Source: Mesonia ostreae (lineage in GTDB: Bacteria > Bacteroidota > Bacteroidia > Flavobacteriales > Flavobacteriaceae). From it: a stretch of 64,000 nt of DNA. This document shows positions 53,392-61,350 of this stretch, one piece after another (positions within the stretch are counted from its first letter, which is position 1; the number at the start of each line of letters is the position of its first letter). Where the stretch lies: the NCBI RefSeq assembly GCF_031845265.1, contig NZ_JAVRBG010000010.1:1-64000 (forward strand), read 5' to 3'. The notes under the pieces are model-generated. The model was given only the letters and a program-made list of their open reading frames with translations. It was not told the origin of the DNA and did not search any database. Both the position numbers and the translations under genes were made by a program.

Positions 53392-53811
53392 TTATATGCT
53401 AAAAGAGAAATTCTTTGTTACTTCCACATCTATTATAGGATAAGGTTGGCAATTTAAATTGCTGCGGTAAATGCCGTGATTGGGATAATTACAATTAGGA
53501 TCTAACCGCTTTAAAAGCTTAATTTCTCTAGTATCTCTATGAATAGAGAAGTGATTCCATTGGGAGGTAGAGTTGATTTGTTTTGCAGTGAAACCAAAAT
53601 CAAATGAATAGGGTTTTTCTTCTCTAGCCATCGCCAACATTGAAAAACCAGATTTATTATCTTGTGCAGAAAATTCTTCCGTAAAGCTTTCCCAGCCAAA
53701 GGAAGTGATATTATGTTCTAAAGTTTTTGAATTATTGAGTTCTTGAGCAATTCCGGTAAACGGAAGTGCCAAGAGTAAAAAAAGTAAATAGTTTAAGTTT
53801 AAGATCCTCAT
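53392..53811 (-). CDS. small secreted protein, tandem family member
   Basis: A 139-residue exported protein with a signal peptide ending at GIAQ. Its C-terminal DPNCNYPNHGIYRSNLNC holds two Cys that could form a disulfide. It resembles the next protein (52983-53351), which lacks these Cys. Together with 52375-52899 and the DUF4421 gene it makes a four-gene minus-strand set. Function unknown. Confidence 0.62.
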   Translation of the reverse strand: MRILNLNYLLFLLLALPFTGIAQELNNSKTLEHNITSFGWESFTEEFSAQDNKSGFSMLAMAREEKPYSFDFGFTAKQINSTSQWNHFSIHRDTREIKLLKRLDPNCNYPNHGIYRSNLNCQPYPIIDVEVTKNFSFSI

Positions 53812-53986
53812 AAGTTTTTGAATAACTGTCTTTACTACCTTTAATATACAAAATTAAATACAAAAGCCTTAAATTTGAAGTGTTGAAAAATTTGATAAAG
53901 CCTATTAATAGACAAGTTAAAATAATAGTAATCATTATTTTTTTAACGCAAAATGAAATTTAGACCAACAAGATTAAACGAAAATT

Positions 53987-54826
53987 ATGAATTCAATTGC
54001 TTGGCAAACTGCCAAAGAATACGACGATATTACCTATAAAAAATGCAACGGAGTGGCGAGAATCGCCTTCAATAGACCCGATGTAAGAAATGCATTCCGA
54101 CCTAAAACTACTTCAGAACTTTTAGACGCTTTTCACGATTCACAAGAAGATACCAGTATTGGTGCAGTTTTGCTTTCGGCAGAAGGTCCTTCTTCCAAAG
54201 ATGGCGTGTATAGTTTTTGTAGTGGAGGCGATCAAAAAGCCAGAGGCCAACAAGGTTATGTGGGCGAAGATGGCTACCACCGTTTAAATATTTTAGAAGT
54301 GCAACGCTTAATTCGGTTTATGCCAAAGGCTGTGATTTGTGTAGTTCCCGGTTGGGCTGTGGGTGGCGGACATAGTTTGCACGTGGTTTGCGATATGACT
54401 TTAGCCAGTAAAGAGCACGCTATCTTTAAACAAACCGATGCCGATGTTACCAGTTTTGATGGTGGCTATGGTTCGGCTTATTTAGCAAAAATGGTGGGAC
54501 AAAAAAAAGCGAGAGAAATTTTCTTTTTGGGAAGAAATTATTCGGCTCAAGAAGCATTTGATATGGGCATGGTAAACGCCGTAGTTCCTCACGAAGAATT
54601 AGAAAATGCGGCCTACGAATGGGCTCAAGAAGTCTTGGCTAAAAGTCCAACCTCTATAAAAATGCTCAAATTTGCCATGAACCTTACTGATGACGGAATG
54701 GTAGGACAGCAAGTTTTTGCAGGAGAAGCAACACGTTTAGCTTATATGACCGAGGAAGCCAAAGAAGGAAGAGACGCTTTTTTAGAAAAAAGAGCCCCTA
54801 ATTTTGATAAAAAATGGCTGCCATAG
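53987..54826 (+). CDS. menB: 1,4-dihydroxy-2-naphthoyl-CoA synthase
   Basis: A 279-residue crotonase-fold enzyme closing the naphthoquinone ring in menaquinone synthesis. FCSGGDQKARGQQGY, WAVGGGHSLHVVCDMTLAS, TSFDGGYGSAYLAKMVG and FLGRNYSAQEA are characteristic of MenB. The 3' end overlaps the next gene by 13 nt. menF and menD lie 10 kb upstream on the same strand. Confidence 0.97.
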   Translation: MNSIAWQTAKEYDDITYKKCNGVARIAFNRPDVRNAFRPKTTSELLDAFHDSQEDTSIGAVLLSAEGPSSKDGVYSFCSGGDQKARGQQGYVGEDGYHRLNILEVQRLIRFMPKAVICVVPGWAVGGGHSLHVVCDMTLASKEHAIFKQTDADVTSFDGGYGSAYLAKMVGQKKAREIFFLGRNYSAQEAFDMGMVNAVVPHEELENAAYEWAQEVLAKSPTSIKMLKFAMNLTDDGMVGQQVFAGEATRLAYMTEEAKEGRDAFLEKRAPNFDKKWLP

Positions 54827-55356
54827 AACCTGAAACTGCATTTATCAATAAAGCCATTCCTTCTAAGGAGTTGCCAGATTACCGTTTAGAAATTTTAGAA
54901 CATGTTTCTAAAAGATTACTAAGTAAGATTGTGGCGGGATTAAGTGTTTTCTTGATTATTGTCTTAATAGTAGCCACAGTTCTCTACATTAAAGATTTAT
55001 TAGCAGTTCGCTTTGTAATTTTCGGAATTTTTGGCGCTTTATTTTTGATCGGACTAATTTTTACCTATCATTTCTTTGCGCAAAAAAATTATGGTTTTGT
55101 GGTGAGAGAAAAGGATATTCTATTTCAAAAAGGAGTTTTAGTCATCAAGACAACTATTATTCCTTTTAATAGAGTGCAGCACGTGTCTACAACGCAAAGT
55201 CTTTTGGATAAATATTTTAAGCTTAAAAATGTAAAGATTTTTACGGCTGGCGGACAAGGGAGTGATATTAAAATTCCTGGACTCACTCCAGAAAAAGCCT
55301 TGCATATAAAGGAGTGGATTGCACATAAAATTGTTGATGAAGAAGTAGATGAATAA
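54814..55356 (+). CDS. PH-domain membrane protein (YdbS-like)
   Basis: A 180-residue protein with two transmembrane helices (about 36-60 and 66-90) followed by a bacterial PH domain (bPH2, about 92-175: RVQHVSTTQSLLDKYFKLKNVKIFTAGG). The family acts in membrane proteins of unknown function and is usually paired with a YdbT-like protein, as here. It overlaps menB by 13 nt and the next gene by 8 nt, so all three are translated together. Confidence 0.87.
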   Translation: MAAIEPETAFINKAIPSKELPDYRLEILEHVSKRLLSKIVAGLSVFLIIVLIVATVLYIKDLLAVRFVIFGIFGALFLIGLIFTYHFFAQKNYGFVVREKDILFQKGVLVIKTTIIPFNRVQHVSTTQSLLDKYFKLKNVKIFTAGGQGSDIKIPGLTPEKALHIKEWIAHKIVDEEVDE

Positions 55357-56872
55357 GCCTTTTTCACAGCCCGAACGGCAATCTCTGGTTGGTATTGTGC
55401 TTATTTTTTTAAGCGCTTTATACAAATCCTTAAAAGGACTTTGGGCCATTGCGGTGTACGTGATATTGGGTAAAACATCTTCCTTAAATTATACCTATGT
55501 AGTTTTGGGATTAGTTTCTTTTTCTATTCTTATTCTTATTTTCAGTATTTTTTCCTACCGGAAATTTATCTTTCATATTGATTATGAATCCGATGAATTT
55601 ATATTGAATAAAGGTGTTTTTTCTTCGGAAAACATTGCGATTTCGTTCGATAAAATTCAGCAAGTGTATTTTAAACGCTCTATTATTCAGCGAATTATTG
55701 GGGTTTATAGTGTGGTGATTGAATCTGCCGGAAGCAGTGAAAAAGAGATTGAAATTAAAGCACTATCTGAAGGGAAAGCTATGTTGCTTCAACAGAAATT
55801 AAATTCTTTTATTGAAGAAAAATCTAAAGCTGAAGAAAACGAAATTGCTACGGAAAGTCTTCCTAAAGAAAAGAAAAAGACAACATATTGGGAGCATCGC
55901 TTGACATTTACCGACCTTTTAAAACTGGGGATGACAAGTAACTATTTTAGAGGCTTCGGACTTATTCTCATCTTTTTTAGCTCGTTGTACAATCAGTTCG
56001 CCGATTTGTTTACTGAAAATAAATATGCCGATGAAGCTGCGAATTACCTGAATACTTTTCAATCTGTAGGGGAGATTCTTATGGTATTGATTTTTATGTT
56101 CGTCGCTGTTTTCCTTGTGGGAATTGTGGTGAGCATTATAGAAACCTTCCTTAAATATTTTGAACTGAAACTTACGCAGAGTAGAGATAGTTTAGAATTA
56201 GAAATGGGATTAAAAACCAATACAAAAGTATCTTTACATCCCAATCGGGTTCAAATTTTGCGATTGATCACGAATCCAATTCAGCGAAAGCTAAATATGT
56301 ATCAATTGCAGCTTTCTTTAACCAGCAGTACAGAAACGCATAAAAAGAATAGAATAAATATTCCTGGTTTATCTTGGGATAAAGCGACTAAGGCAAGCGA
56401 ATTTTTGCATCATCACGAACGGGAGGAAGGAAAAATTTACAAGCCTCATAAGCTTTGGCTTTACCGTAGATTATTGTGGGGAATCGTTCCTTTACTTACG
56501 ATGGCGATAGGACTCAACTATATTTTTGAAGTACTTTCTCTTCCTGTTTTGCTTATATTAGCATTGGTATATGTGGTTTTATTTTTCTTTTATCAATATA
56601 AAGTATACCAAAAAATAAATTTGGAAATTAGCGAAGAGTTTTTAATAAAATCAACTGGATTATGGAATAAAATTCAAGTGGTAATAGAAACGTTTAAATT
56701 ACAATCCATTAGTGTAAGTCAGCCTATTTGGTTGAGAAGGCGAAAATTGGTGAATATTACTTTTCATACGGCTTCTGGAGATGTTCGATTTCCGTTAGTG
56801 AATGAAGACTTCGTAGAGCAAGTGAATTACCTACTATACAAAATAGAAACATCCACAAAAGCGTGGATGTAA
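55349..56872 (+). CDS. PH-domain membrane protein (YdbT-like)
   Basis: A 507-residue membrane protein with about six transmembrane helices in three pairs (near residues 15-70, 195-255 and 365-410), each followed by a bPH2 domain (about 75-145, 260-345 and 415-500). The repeated FDKIQQVYFKRS..., HPNRVQILRLI... and FKLQSISVSQPI segments are the equivalent strands. Partner of the YdbS-like protein. Role unknown. Confidence 0.87.
   Translation: MNKPFSQPERQSLVGIVLIFLSALYKSLKGLWAIAVYVILGKTSSLNYTYVVLGLVSFSILILIFSIFSYRKFIFHIDYESDEFILNKGVFSSENIAISFDKIQQVYFKRSIIQRIIGVYSVVIESAGSSEKEIEIKALSEGKAMLLQQKLNSFIEEKSKAEENEIATESLPKEKKKTTYWEHRLTFTDLLKLGMTSNYFRGFGLILIFFSSLYNQFADLFTENKYADEAANYLNTFQSVGEILMVLIFMFVAVFLVGIVVSIIETFLKYFELKLTQSRDSLELEMGLKTNTKVSLHPNRVQILRLITNPIQRKLNMYQLQLSLTSSTETHKKNRINIPGLSWDKATKASEFLHHHEREEGKIYKPHKLWLYRRLLWGIVPLLTMAIGLNYIFEVLSLPVLLILALVYVVLFFFYQYKVYQKINLEISEEFLIKSTGLWNKIQVVIETFKLQSISVSQPIWLRRRKLVNITFHTASGDVRFPLVNEDFVEQVNYLLYKIETSTKAWM
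56849..56870. terminator. hairpin at the 3' end of the YdbT-like gene
   Basis: ACATCCAC pairs with GTGGATGT over a six-base loop, inside the last codons. It lies between convergent genes and has no T-run, so termination is uncertain. Confidence 0.4.
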
Positions 56873-56888
56873 CTAGTTTAGTCTAGGT

Positions 56889-58553
56889 TTAATACGCATC
56901 GCTATGCACGCGGGCAACCGCTCTACCGCTAGGGTCATTCATATTTTTAAAACTTTCATCCCAGGCTAAAGCAACAGGACTACTGCATGCCACAGATGGC
57001 ACTGAAGGCACACTTAAAGCCGCAGCATCGCTAGGGAAATGTTCTTCAAAAATGCTTCGGTAATAAAACTCTTCTTTACTGGTAGGAGTTTGTATCATAA
57101 ATTGATGATGTGCATTTGCAAACTGTTCATCGCTAATTTTTGCATTTACCATTTCTTTTAAGGAGTCAATCCAGCTGTAGCCAACGCCATCACTAAATTG
57201 TTCTTTTTGTCGCCAAGCTACGCTAGCTGGCAGCATGTCTTCAAAAGCTTTTCTAAGAATCCATTTTTCCATGCGTTCCCCGTTAATCAATTTATCTTTA
57301 GGATTAATACGCATCGCCACATCCATAAATTCTTTATCTAGAAAAGGCACACGTCCTTCAATTCCCCAAGCGGCAAGGCTTTTATTGGCTCTAAGACAAT
57401 CGTATTGATGTAATTTATCTAATTTTCTTACGGTTTCTTCGTGAAACTCTTTCGCATTGGGTGCTTTATGAAAGTACAAATAGCCTCCAAACAACTCATC
57501 ACTACCTTCGCCGCTTAAGACCATTTTAATCCCTAAAGCTTTAATCGCTCTGGCCATTAAAAACATTGGAGTAGAGGCACGAATGGTGGTGATATCATAG
57601 GTTTCTAGGTGATAAATGACATCTTTTATCGCATCTATTCCTTCTTGAATCGTAAACTCAATTTCGTGATGTACTGTATCTAAGTGCTGAGCCACAACTT
57701 TTGCTGCTGCCAAATCTGGACTGCCTTCTAAACCTACAGCGAAAGAGTGCAAGCGCGGGTACCAAGCATTCTCTTTGTCGCCAGTTTCTATACGTTTGTT
57801 AGCATATTTTTTCGCTAACGCGGAAGTAATGGAAGAATCTAAACCTCCGGAAAGTAAAACTCCGTAAGGAACATCGCTCATCAATTGGCGTTTTACGGCG
57901 GCATCTAAAGCATCCCGAATTTCTTTGATAGAAGTTTCATTGTCTTTTACGGCGTCATAATCCATCCAATCTCTCGTGTACCAAGATTTGAGCCCTCCTT
58001 CTTCACTAGATAAATAATGCCCTGGAGGAAATAATTCTATTTTCGTGCAAATACGCTCTAATGCTTTTAATTCTGAAGCCACATAAAAAGTTCCGTTTCT
58101 GTCCCAACCCATATACAATGGAATAATTCCCATATGGTCTCGCGCAATAAAATAACTGTCTTTTTCTACATCATAAAGTGCAAAAGCGAATATTCCGTTA
58201 AGTTCATCTAAGAAATCGGGTCCTTTTTCTCGATATAAGGCCAGAATAATCTCACAATCAGATTGGGTTTGAAATTCATAATCTTGCTTTAGCTGCTTTC
58301 GCAACTCCAAATGATTATAAATCTCGCCATTGGCAGCAAGAACTAGGTTTTTATCTTTGCTATAGAAGGGTTGTTTTCCCGAGATCGGATCTACTATAGC
58401 TAAACGTTCGTGAGCCATAATAGCTTTAGTATTATTAAAAATACCACTCCAATCGGGTCCGCGATGGCGTATCTTTTTTGACATCTTTAACACTTGAGGT
58501 CTTAAACTCTCTACCGATTCTTTTAGCTCAAAGGCACATACAATTCCACACAT
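56889..58553 (-). CDS. asnB: asparagine synthase (glutamine-hydrolysing)
   Basis: A 554-residue enzyme making asparagine from aspartate, glutamine and ATP; same length as E. coli AsnB. Cys2 (after Met) is the glutaminase nucleophile (MCGIVCAF), HRGPDWSG and NGEIYNH follow, and the synthetase domain has the PP-loop SGGLDSS (about residues 233-239) and SGEGSDELFGGY. A leader peptide with six Asn codons and a terminator/antiterminator lies between the promoter and this gene, so expression is probably controlled by attenuation. Confidence 0.97.
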   Translation of the reverse strand: MCGIVCAFELKESVESLRPQVLKMSKKIRHRGPDWSGIFNNTKAIMAHERLAIVDPISGKQPFYSKDKNLVLAANGEIYNHLELRKQLKQDYEFQTQSDCEIILALYREKGPDFLDELNGIFAFALYDVEKDSYFIARDHMGIIPLYMGWDRNGTFYVASELKALERICTKIELFPPGHYLSSEEGGLKSWYTRDWMDYDAVKDNETSIKEIRDALDAAVKRQLMSDVPYGVLLSGGLDSSITSALAKKYANKRIETGDKENAWYPRLHSFAVGLEGSPDLAAAKVVAQHLDTVHHEIEFTIQEGIDAIKDVIYHLETYDITTIRASTPMFLMARAIKALGIKMVLSGEGSDELFGGYLYFHKAPNAKEFHEETVRKLDKLHQYDCLRANKSLAAWGIEGRVPFLDKEFMDVAMRINPKDKLINGERMEKWILRKAFEDMLPASVAWRQKEQFSDGVGYSWIDSLKEMVNAKISDEQFANAHHQFMIQTPTSKEEFYYRSIFEEHFPSDAAALSVPSVPSVACSSPVALAWDESFKNMNDPSGRAVARVHSDAY

Positions 58554-58591
58554 AATCTTTCTATTTTTAATTAAACTTCAATTTTTGACAT

Positions 58592-58624
58592 AAAAAAACC
58601 CGTCAAGTTAAAAAACCTGACGGG
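58592..58624 (-). terminator. attenuator terminator hairpin of asnB
   Basis: On the minus strand CCCGTCAGGTT (58624-58614) pairs with AACTTGACGGG (58609-58599), with one G-U pair and an about T4 loop, then T7 (58598-58592). It sits 39 nt upstream of the asnB ATG and after the leader peptide, so it ends transcription inside the leader rather than after a gene. Confidence 0.85.
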
Positions 58625-58647
58625 CTATATATTCGCGACAAGTTTTT
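58610..58647 (-). promoter_or_regulatory. antiterminator pairing in the asnB leader
   Basis: AAAAACTTG (58647-58639), starting right after the leader-peptide stop, can pair with CAGGTTTTT (58619-58611), with one G-U. That second segment overlaps the 5' arm of the terminator, so the two folds exclude each other. In addition GACAAG (58703-58698), before the leader ATG, can pair with CTTGTC (58642-58637) in the same region, giving the protector fold. Confidence 0.7.
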
Positions 58648-58648
58648 G

Positions 58649-58693
58649 TTACGGGAACTGATTATTATTATTATTTAAGTTCATTGTTAACAT
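58649..58693 (-). CDS. asnB leader peptide (Asn-rich, 14 aa)
   Basis: The frame ATG (58693) to TAA (58649) reads MLTMNLNNNNNQFP. Six of 14 residues are Asn, five of them consecutive AAT codons (58675-58661). It is followed by mutually exclusive hairpins and then by asparagine synthetase. This is the layout of amino-acid attenuation leaders (his, trp, thr): a ribosome waiting for charged tRNA-Asn would stop over the Asn codons and leave the antiterminator free. An inner ATG at 58684 would give an 11-residue version. Confidence 0.8.
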   Translation of the reverse strand: MLTMNLNNNNNQFP

Positions 58694-58722
58694 AATGCTT
58701 GTCTTTTATTCTTTAATTTTTA

Positions 58723-58730
58723 TAAATATA
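58723..58730 (-). promoter_or_regulatory. candidate -7 box of the asnB leader
   Basis: TATATTTA on the minus strand differs from TAnnTTTG at one base and would start the transcript about 20 nt before the leader ATG. No -33 TTG at the usual distance. Confidence 0.35.
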
Positions 58731-58768
58731 CTATAAAAATATAAAACTTGAATGTTATTTTAATAAAA

Positions 58769-61183
58769 TTATTTTAATGAAGGGAACTGATTAGGATCTA
58801 CTTCGTTGAAAATCTCATATACCTTATCAAAAATATCTTCTGCAGAAGGTTTAGAGAAATAATCTCCATCGGTTCCATACGCAGGTCGGTGCGCTTTAGC
58901 CGTCAAGGTTTGAGGCTTGCTGTCTAAATGCTTGTAGGCGTTTTGATTTTCTACAATTTCTTGTAAAATATAAGCTGAAGCTCCTCCAGGAACATCCTCA
59001 TCAATTACCAATAACCGGTTGGTTTTGGCCACACTTTTTACCATATCCTGATTAAGATCTAAAGGAAGTAAGGACTGCACATCTATAATTTCTGCATTAA
59101 TTCCCACTTCTAATAAATCTTTTGCAGCTTGCTCAATAATTCTAAGTGTAGAACCGTAAGAAACCAAAGTGATATCTTCACCTTCTCTTATGGTTTCTAC
59201 CACACCTAAAGGCGTTCTAAATTCTCCTAAATTATTAGGCATTTTCTCTTTGAGTCGATATCCATTAAGGCATTCTACAATAAGACCAGGTTCATCACTT
59301 TCTAATAAAGTATTGTAGAAACCAGCGGCAACGGTCATATTACGAGGTACCAAAATATGAATTCCTCTTAGTAAATGTACCAATCCTCCCATAGGAGAAC
59401 CACTATGCCAAATCCCTTCTAAACGGTGACCTCTAGTTCTTACTATAAGCGGTGCTTTTTGCTTTCCTTTAGTTCTATAATGTAAGGTAGCCAAGTCATC
59501 ACTCATAATTTGTAAAGCGTACAAAATATAATCTAGGTATTGAATTTCGGCAATAGGGCGTAGGCCTCTCATCGCCATTCCAATTCCTTGTCCTAAAATA
59601 GTAGCTTCGCGTATTCCAGTATCAGCAACTCTTAATTCGCCATACTTTTCTTGCATCCCTTCTAGACCTTGGTTTACATCCCCAATGTTTCCAGTATCTT
59701 CTCCAAAAATTAAGGTTTCTGGCTTATTGGCGAAGATTTTATCAAAGTTTTCGCGAAGTATCAATCTTGCATCTACTTCTTCCGCATCAGCGTCATAAGT
59801 AGGTGCTATCGCATCAATATTTAATGCAGAAAATTCACTTTCACTATGCAAGTGACTGCTATAATCGGGCTGCGTTATTTTGATATAATTATCAATCCAG
59901 TTAATCAATTCACTTTTCGCGGAAGTATTTTCTTCTCTTACATAACGTAAAGCTTTTCTTCCTGCTCTAAGAATTTGATGTTTTTCTGGATTATCGAGAT
60001 TTTCTATTTCTTGTTTTAAAGGCTGAATGAAGTTAGCATTAGAAGTGCTTTGCGCTACACTATCTAACAAGCCTATCATTTCTTTTTGAGCGGCTTTAGG
60101 ACCTTGTGTTACTTCGTTCCAAGCTGCTTTTTTACCTTCTCTAACTATTTTCTTAGCTTCTTTTTCTAAAGCTTTTAATTCTTCTTCGGTTGCTAGATCG
60201 CTTTCTAGCATCCATTTGCGCATTTGTACGTTACAGTCATATTCGCGCTCCCAACCCAAACGATCTTCACTTTTATAGCGTTCGTGAGATCCAGAAGTAG
60301 AATGTCCTTGAGGTTGAGTTAATTCGTAAACATGAATTAAAACAGGTACGTGTTCTTCTCTAGAAATCTTACTTGCTTTTTGGTAAGCTTCCATTAATTC
60401 TGGATAGTTCCAACCCTTTACTTTAATGATTTCATAGCCATCGCCATGTTCATCTCTTTGGAAACCTTTTAAGATCTCTGAGATATTTTCTTTGGTGGTT
60501 TGGTATTTAGCAGGTACAGAAATACCGTATTCATCATCCCAAACGCTAATTACCATAGGTACTTGCATCACTCCGGCAGCATTGATGGTTTCCCAAAAAA
60601 GGCCTTCACTTGTACTAGCGTTACCAATCGTACCCCAAGCGACTTCGTTTCCATTGTCAGAAAATTGGGGAGCAATATCTATACCTTCTACGTTTCTATA
60701 TATTTTTGAAGCTTGAGCAAGTCCTAATAATCGAGGCATTTGTCCTGCGGTAGGAGAAATATCTGCACTCGAGTTTTTTTGTTCCGCAAGATTTTTCCAA
60801 GTTCCATCTTCTTGAAGACTGTGGGTTCCAAAGTGTCCACCCATTTGTCTTCCTGCAGCCATAGGTTCTTTTTCTAGGTTGGTGTTTCCGTAAAGTCCAG
60901 CAAAAAATTCTTCTACAGAGAAAAGATTTAAAGCCATCATAAAGGTTTGATCACGGTAGTACCCCGATCTAAAGTCACCATTTTTAAAAGCTTTGGCCAT
61001 GGCTAATTGAGGGACTTCTTTGCCGTCGCCAAAAATTCCGAATTTAGCTTTTCCTGTTAATACTTCACGACGTCCTAATAGACTACATTCTCTACTAATT
61101 ACCGCAGTTTTATAATCTTGAATCACCTCCTTTTTAAAATCTTCAAAGGAAAGGTCTGTTTTTTCTATAGTTTTCTCTTGCAT
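58769..61183 (-). CDS. fused 2-oxoacid dehydrogenase E1 (alpha + beta)
   Basis: An 804-residue thiamine diphosphate enzyme with the alpha subunit (residues ~1-430) and the beta subunit (about 445-804) of a heterotetrameric E1 in one chain. Alpha: GREVLTGKAKFG, YYRDQTFMMALN, GNASTSEGLFWE and WDDEYGISVPA (ThDP region). Beta: LIFGEDTGN, ADTGIREATILGQGIGMAMRGLRPIAEIQY and DEDVPGGASAYI. It probably belongs to a branched-chain or related 2-oxoacid dehydrogenase complex; E2 and E3 are not in the window. ATG at 61183 is preferred over a TTG three codons earlier. Confidence 0.92.
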   Translation of the reverse strand: MQEKTIEKTDLSFEDFKKEVIQDYKTAVISRECSLLGRREVLTGKAKFGIFGDGKEVPQLAMAKAFKNGDFRSGYYRDQTFMMALNLFSVEEFFAGLYGNTNLEKEPMAAGRQMGGHFGTHSLQEDGTWKNLAEQKNSSADISPTAGQMPRLLGLAQASKIYRNVEGIDIAPQFSDNGNEVAWGTIGNASTSEGLFWETINAAGVMQVPMVISVWDDEYGISVPAKYQTTKENISEILKGFQRDEHGDGYEIIKVKGWNYPELMEAYQKASKISREEHVPVLIHVYELTQPQGHSTSGSHERYKSEDRLGWEREYDCNVQMRKWMLESDLATEEELKALEKEAKKIVREGKKAAWNEVTQGPKAAQKEMIGLLDSVAQSTSNANFIQPLKQEIENLDNPEKHQILRAGRKALRYVREENTSAKSELINWIDNYIKITQPDYSSHLHSESEFSALNIDAIAPTYDADAEEVDARLILRENFDKIFANKPETLIFGEDTGNIGDVNQGLEGMQEKYGELRVADTGIREATILGQGIGMAMRGLRPIAEIQYLDYILYALQIMSDDLATLHYRTKGKQKAPLIVRTRGHRLEGIWHSGSPMGGLVHLLRGIHILVPRNMTVAAGFYNTLLESDEPGLIVECLNGYRLKEKMPNNLGEFRTPLGVVETIREGEDITLVSYGSTLRIIEQAAKDLLEVGINAEIIDVQSLLPLDLNQDMVKSVAKTNRLLVIDEDVPGGASAYILQEIVENQNAYKHLDSKPQTLTAKAHRPAYGTDGDYFSKPSAEDIFDKVYEIFNEVDPNQFPSLK

Positions 61184-61213
61184 GGAGTTCAATTTTAATA
61201 ATTTGGAACCTTG

Positions 61214-61244
61214 CGAAGGTAAGAAAAATGATTGTAACTTTCAA
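61214..61244 (-). promoter_or_regulatory. promoter of the E1 gene
   Basis: On the minus strand: -33 TTG (61244-61242), 20-nt spacer, -7 TACCTTCG (61221-61214), a TTCG variant of the consensus. Confidence 0.6.
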
Positions 61245-61350
61245 TGAAAAAAATGGGTGCTAGATTGATGAATATGCAGTAATTTTTATTTTAGATAAGA
61301 TATGTTTAATAAAACCAATAAAATGTGAGTATTATTGCGAATAGTATAAT

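Noticed and set aside
58592..58624. hairpin taken as the ordinary terminator of the E1 gene
   Set aside because: It is about 145 nt past the E1 stop with a translated Asn-rich frame in between and competing folds, which fits asnB attenuation better; it may still also stop E1 read-through.
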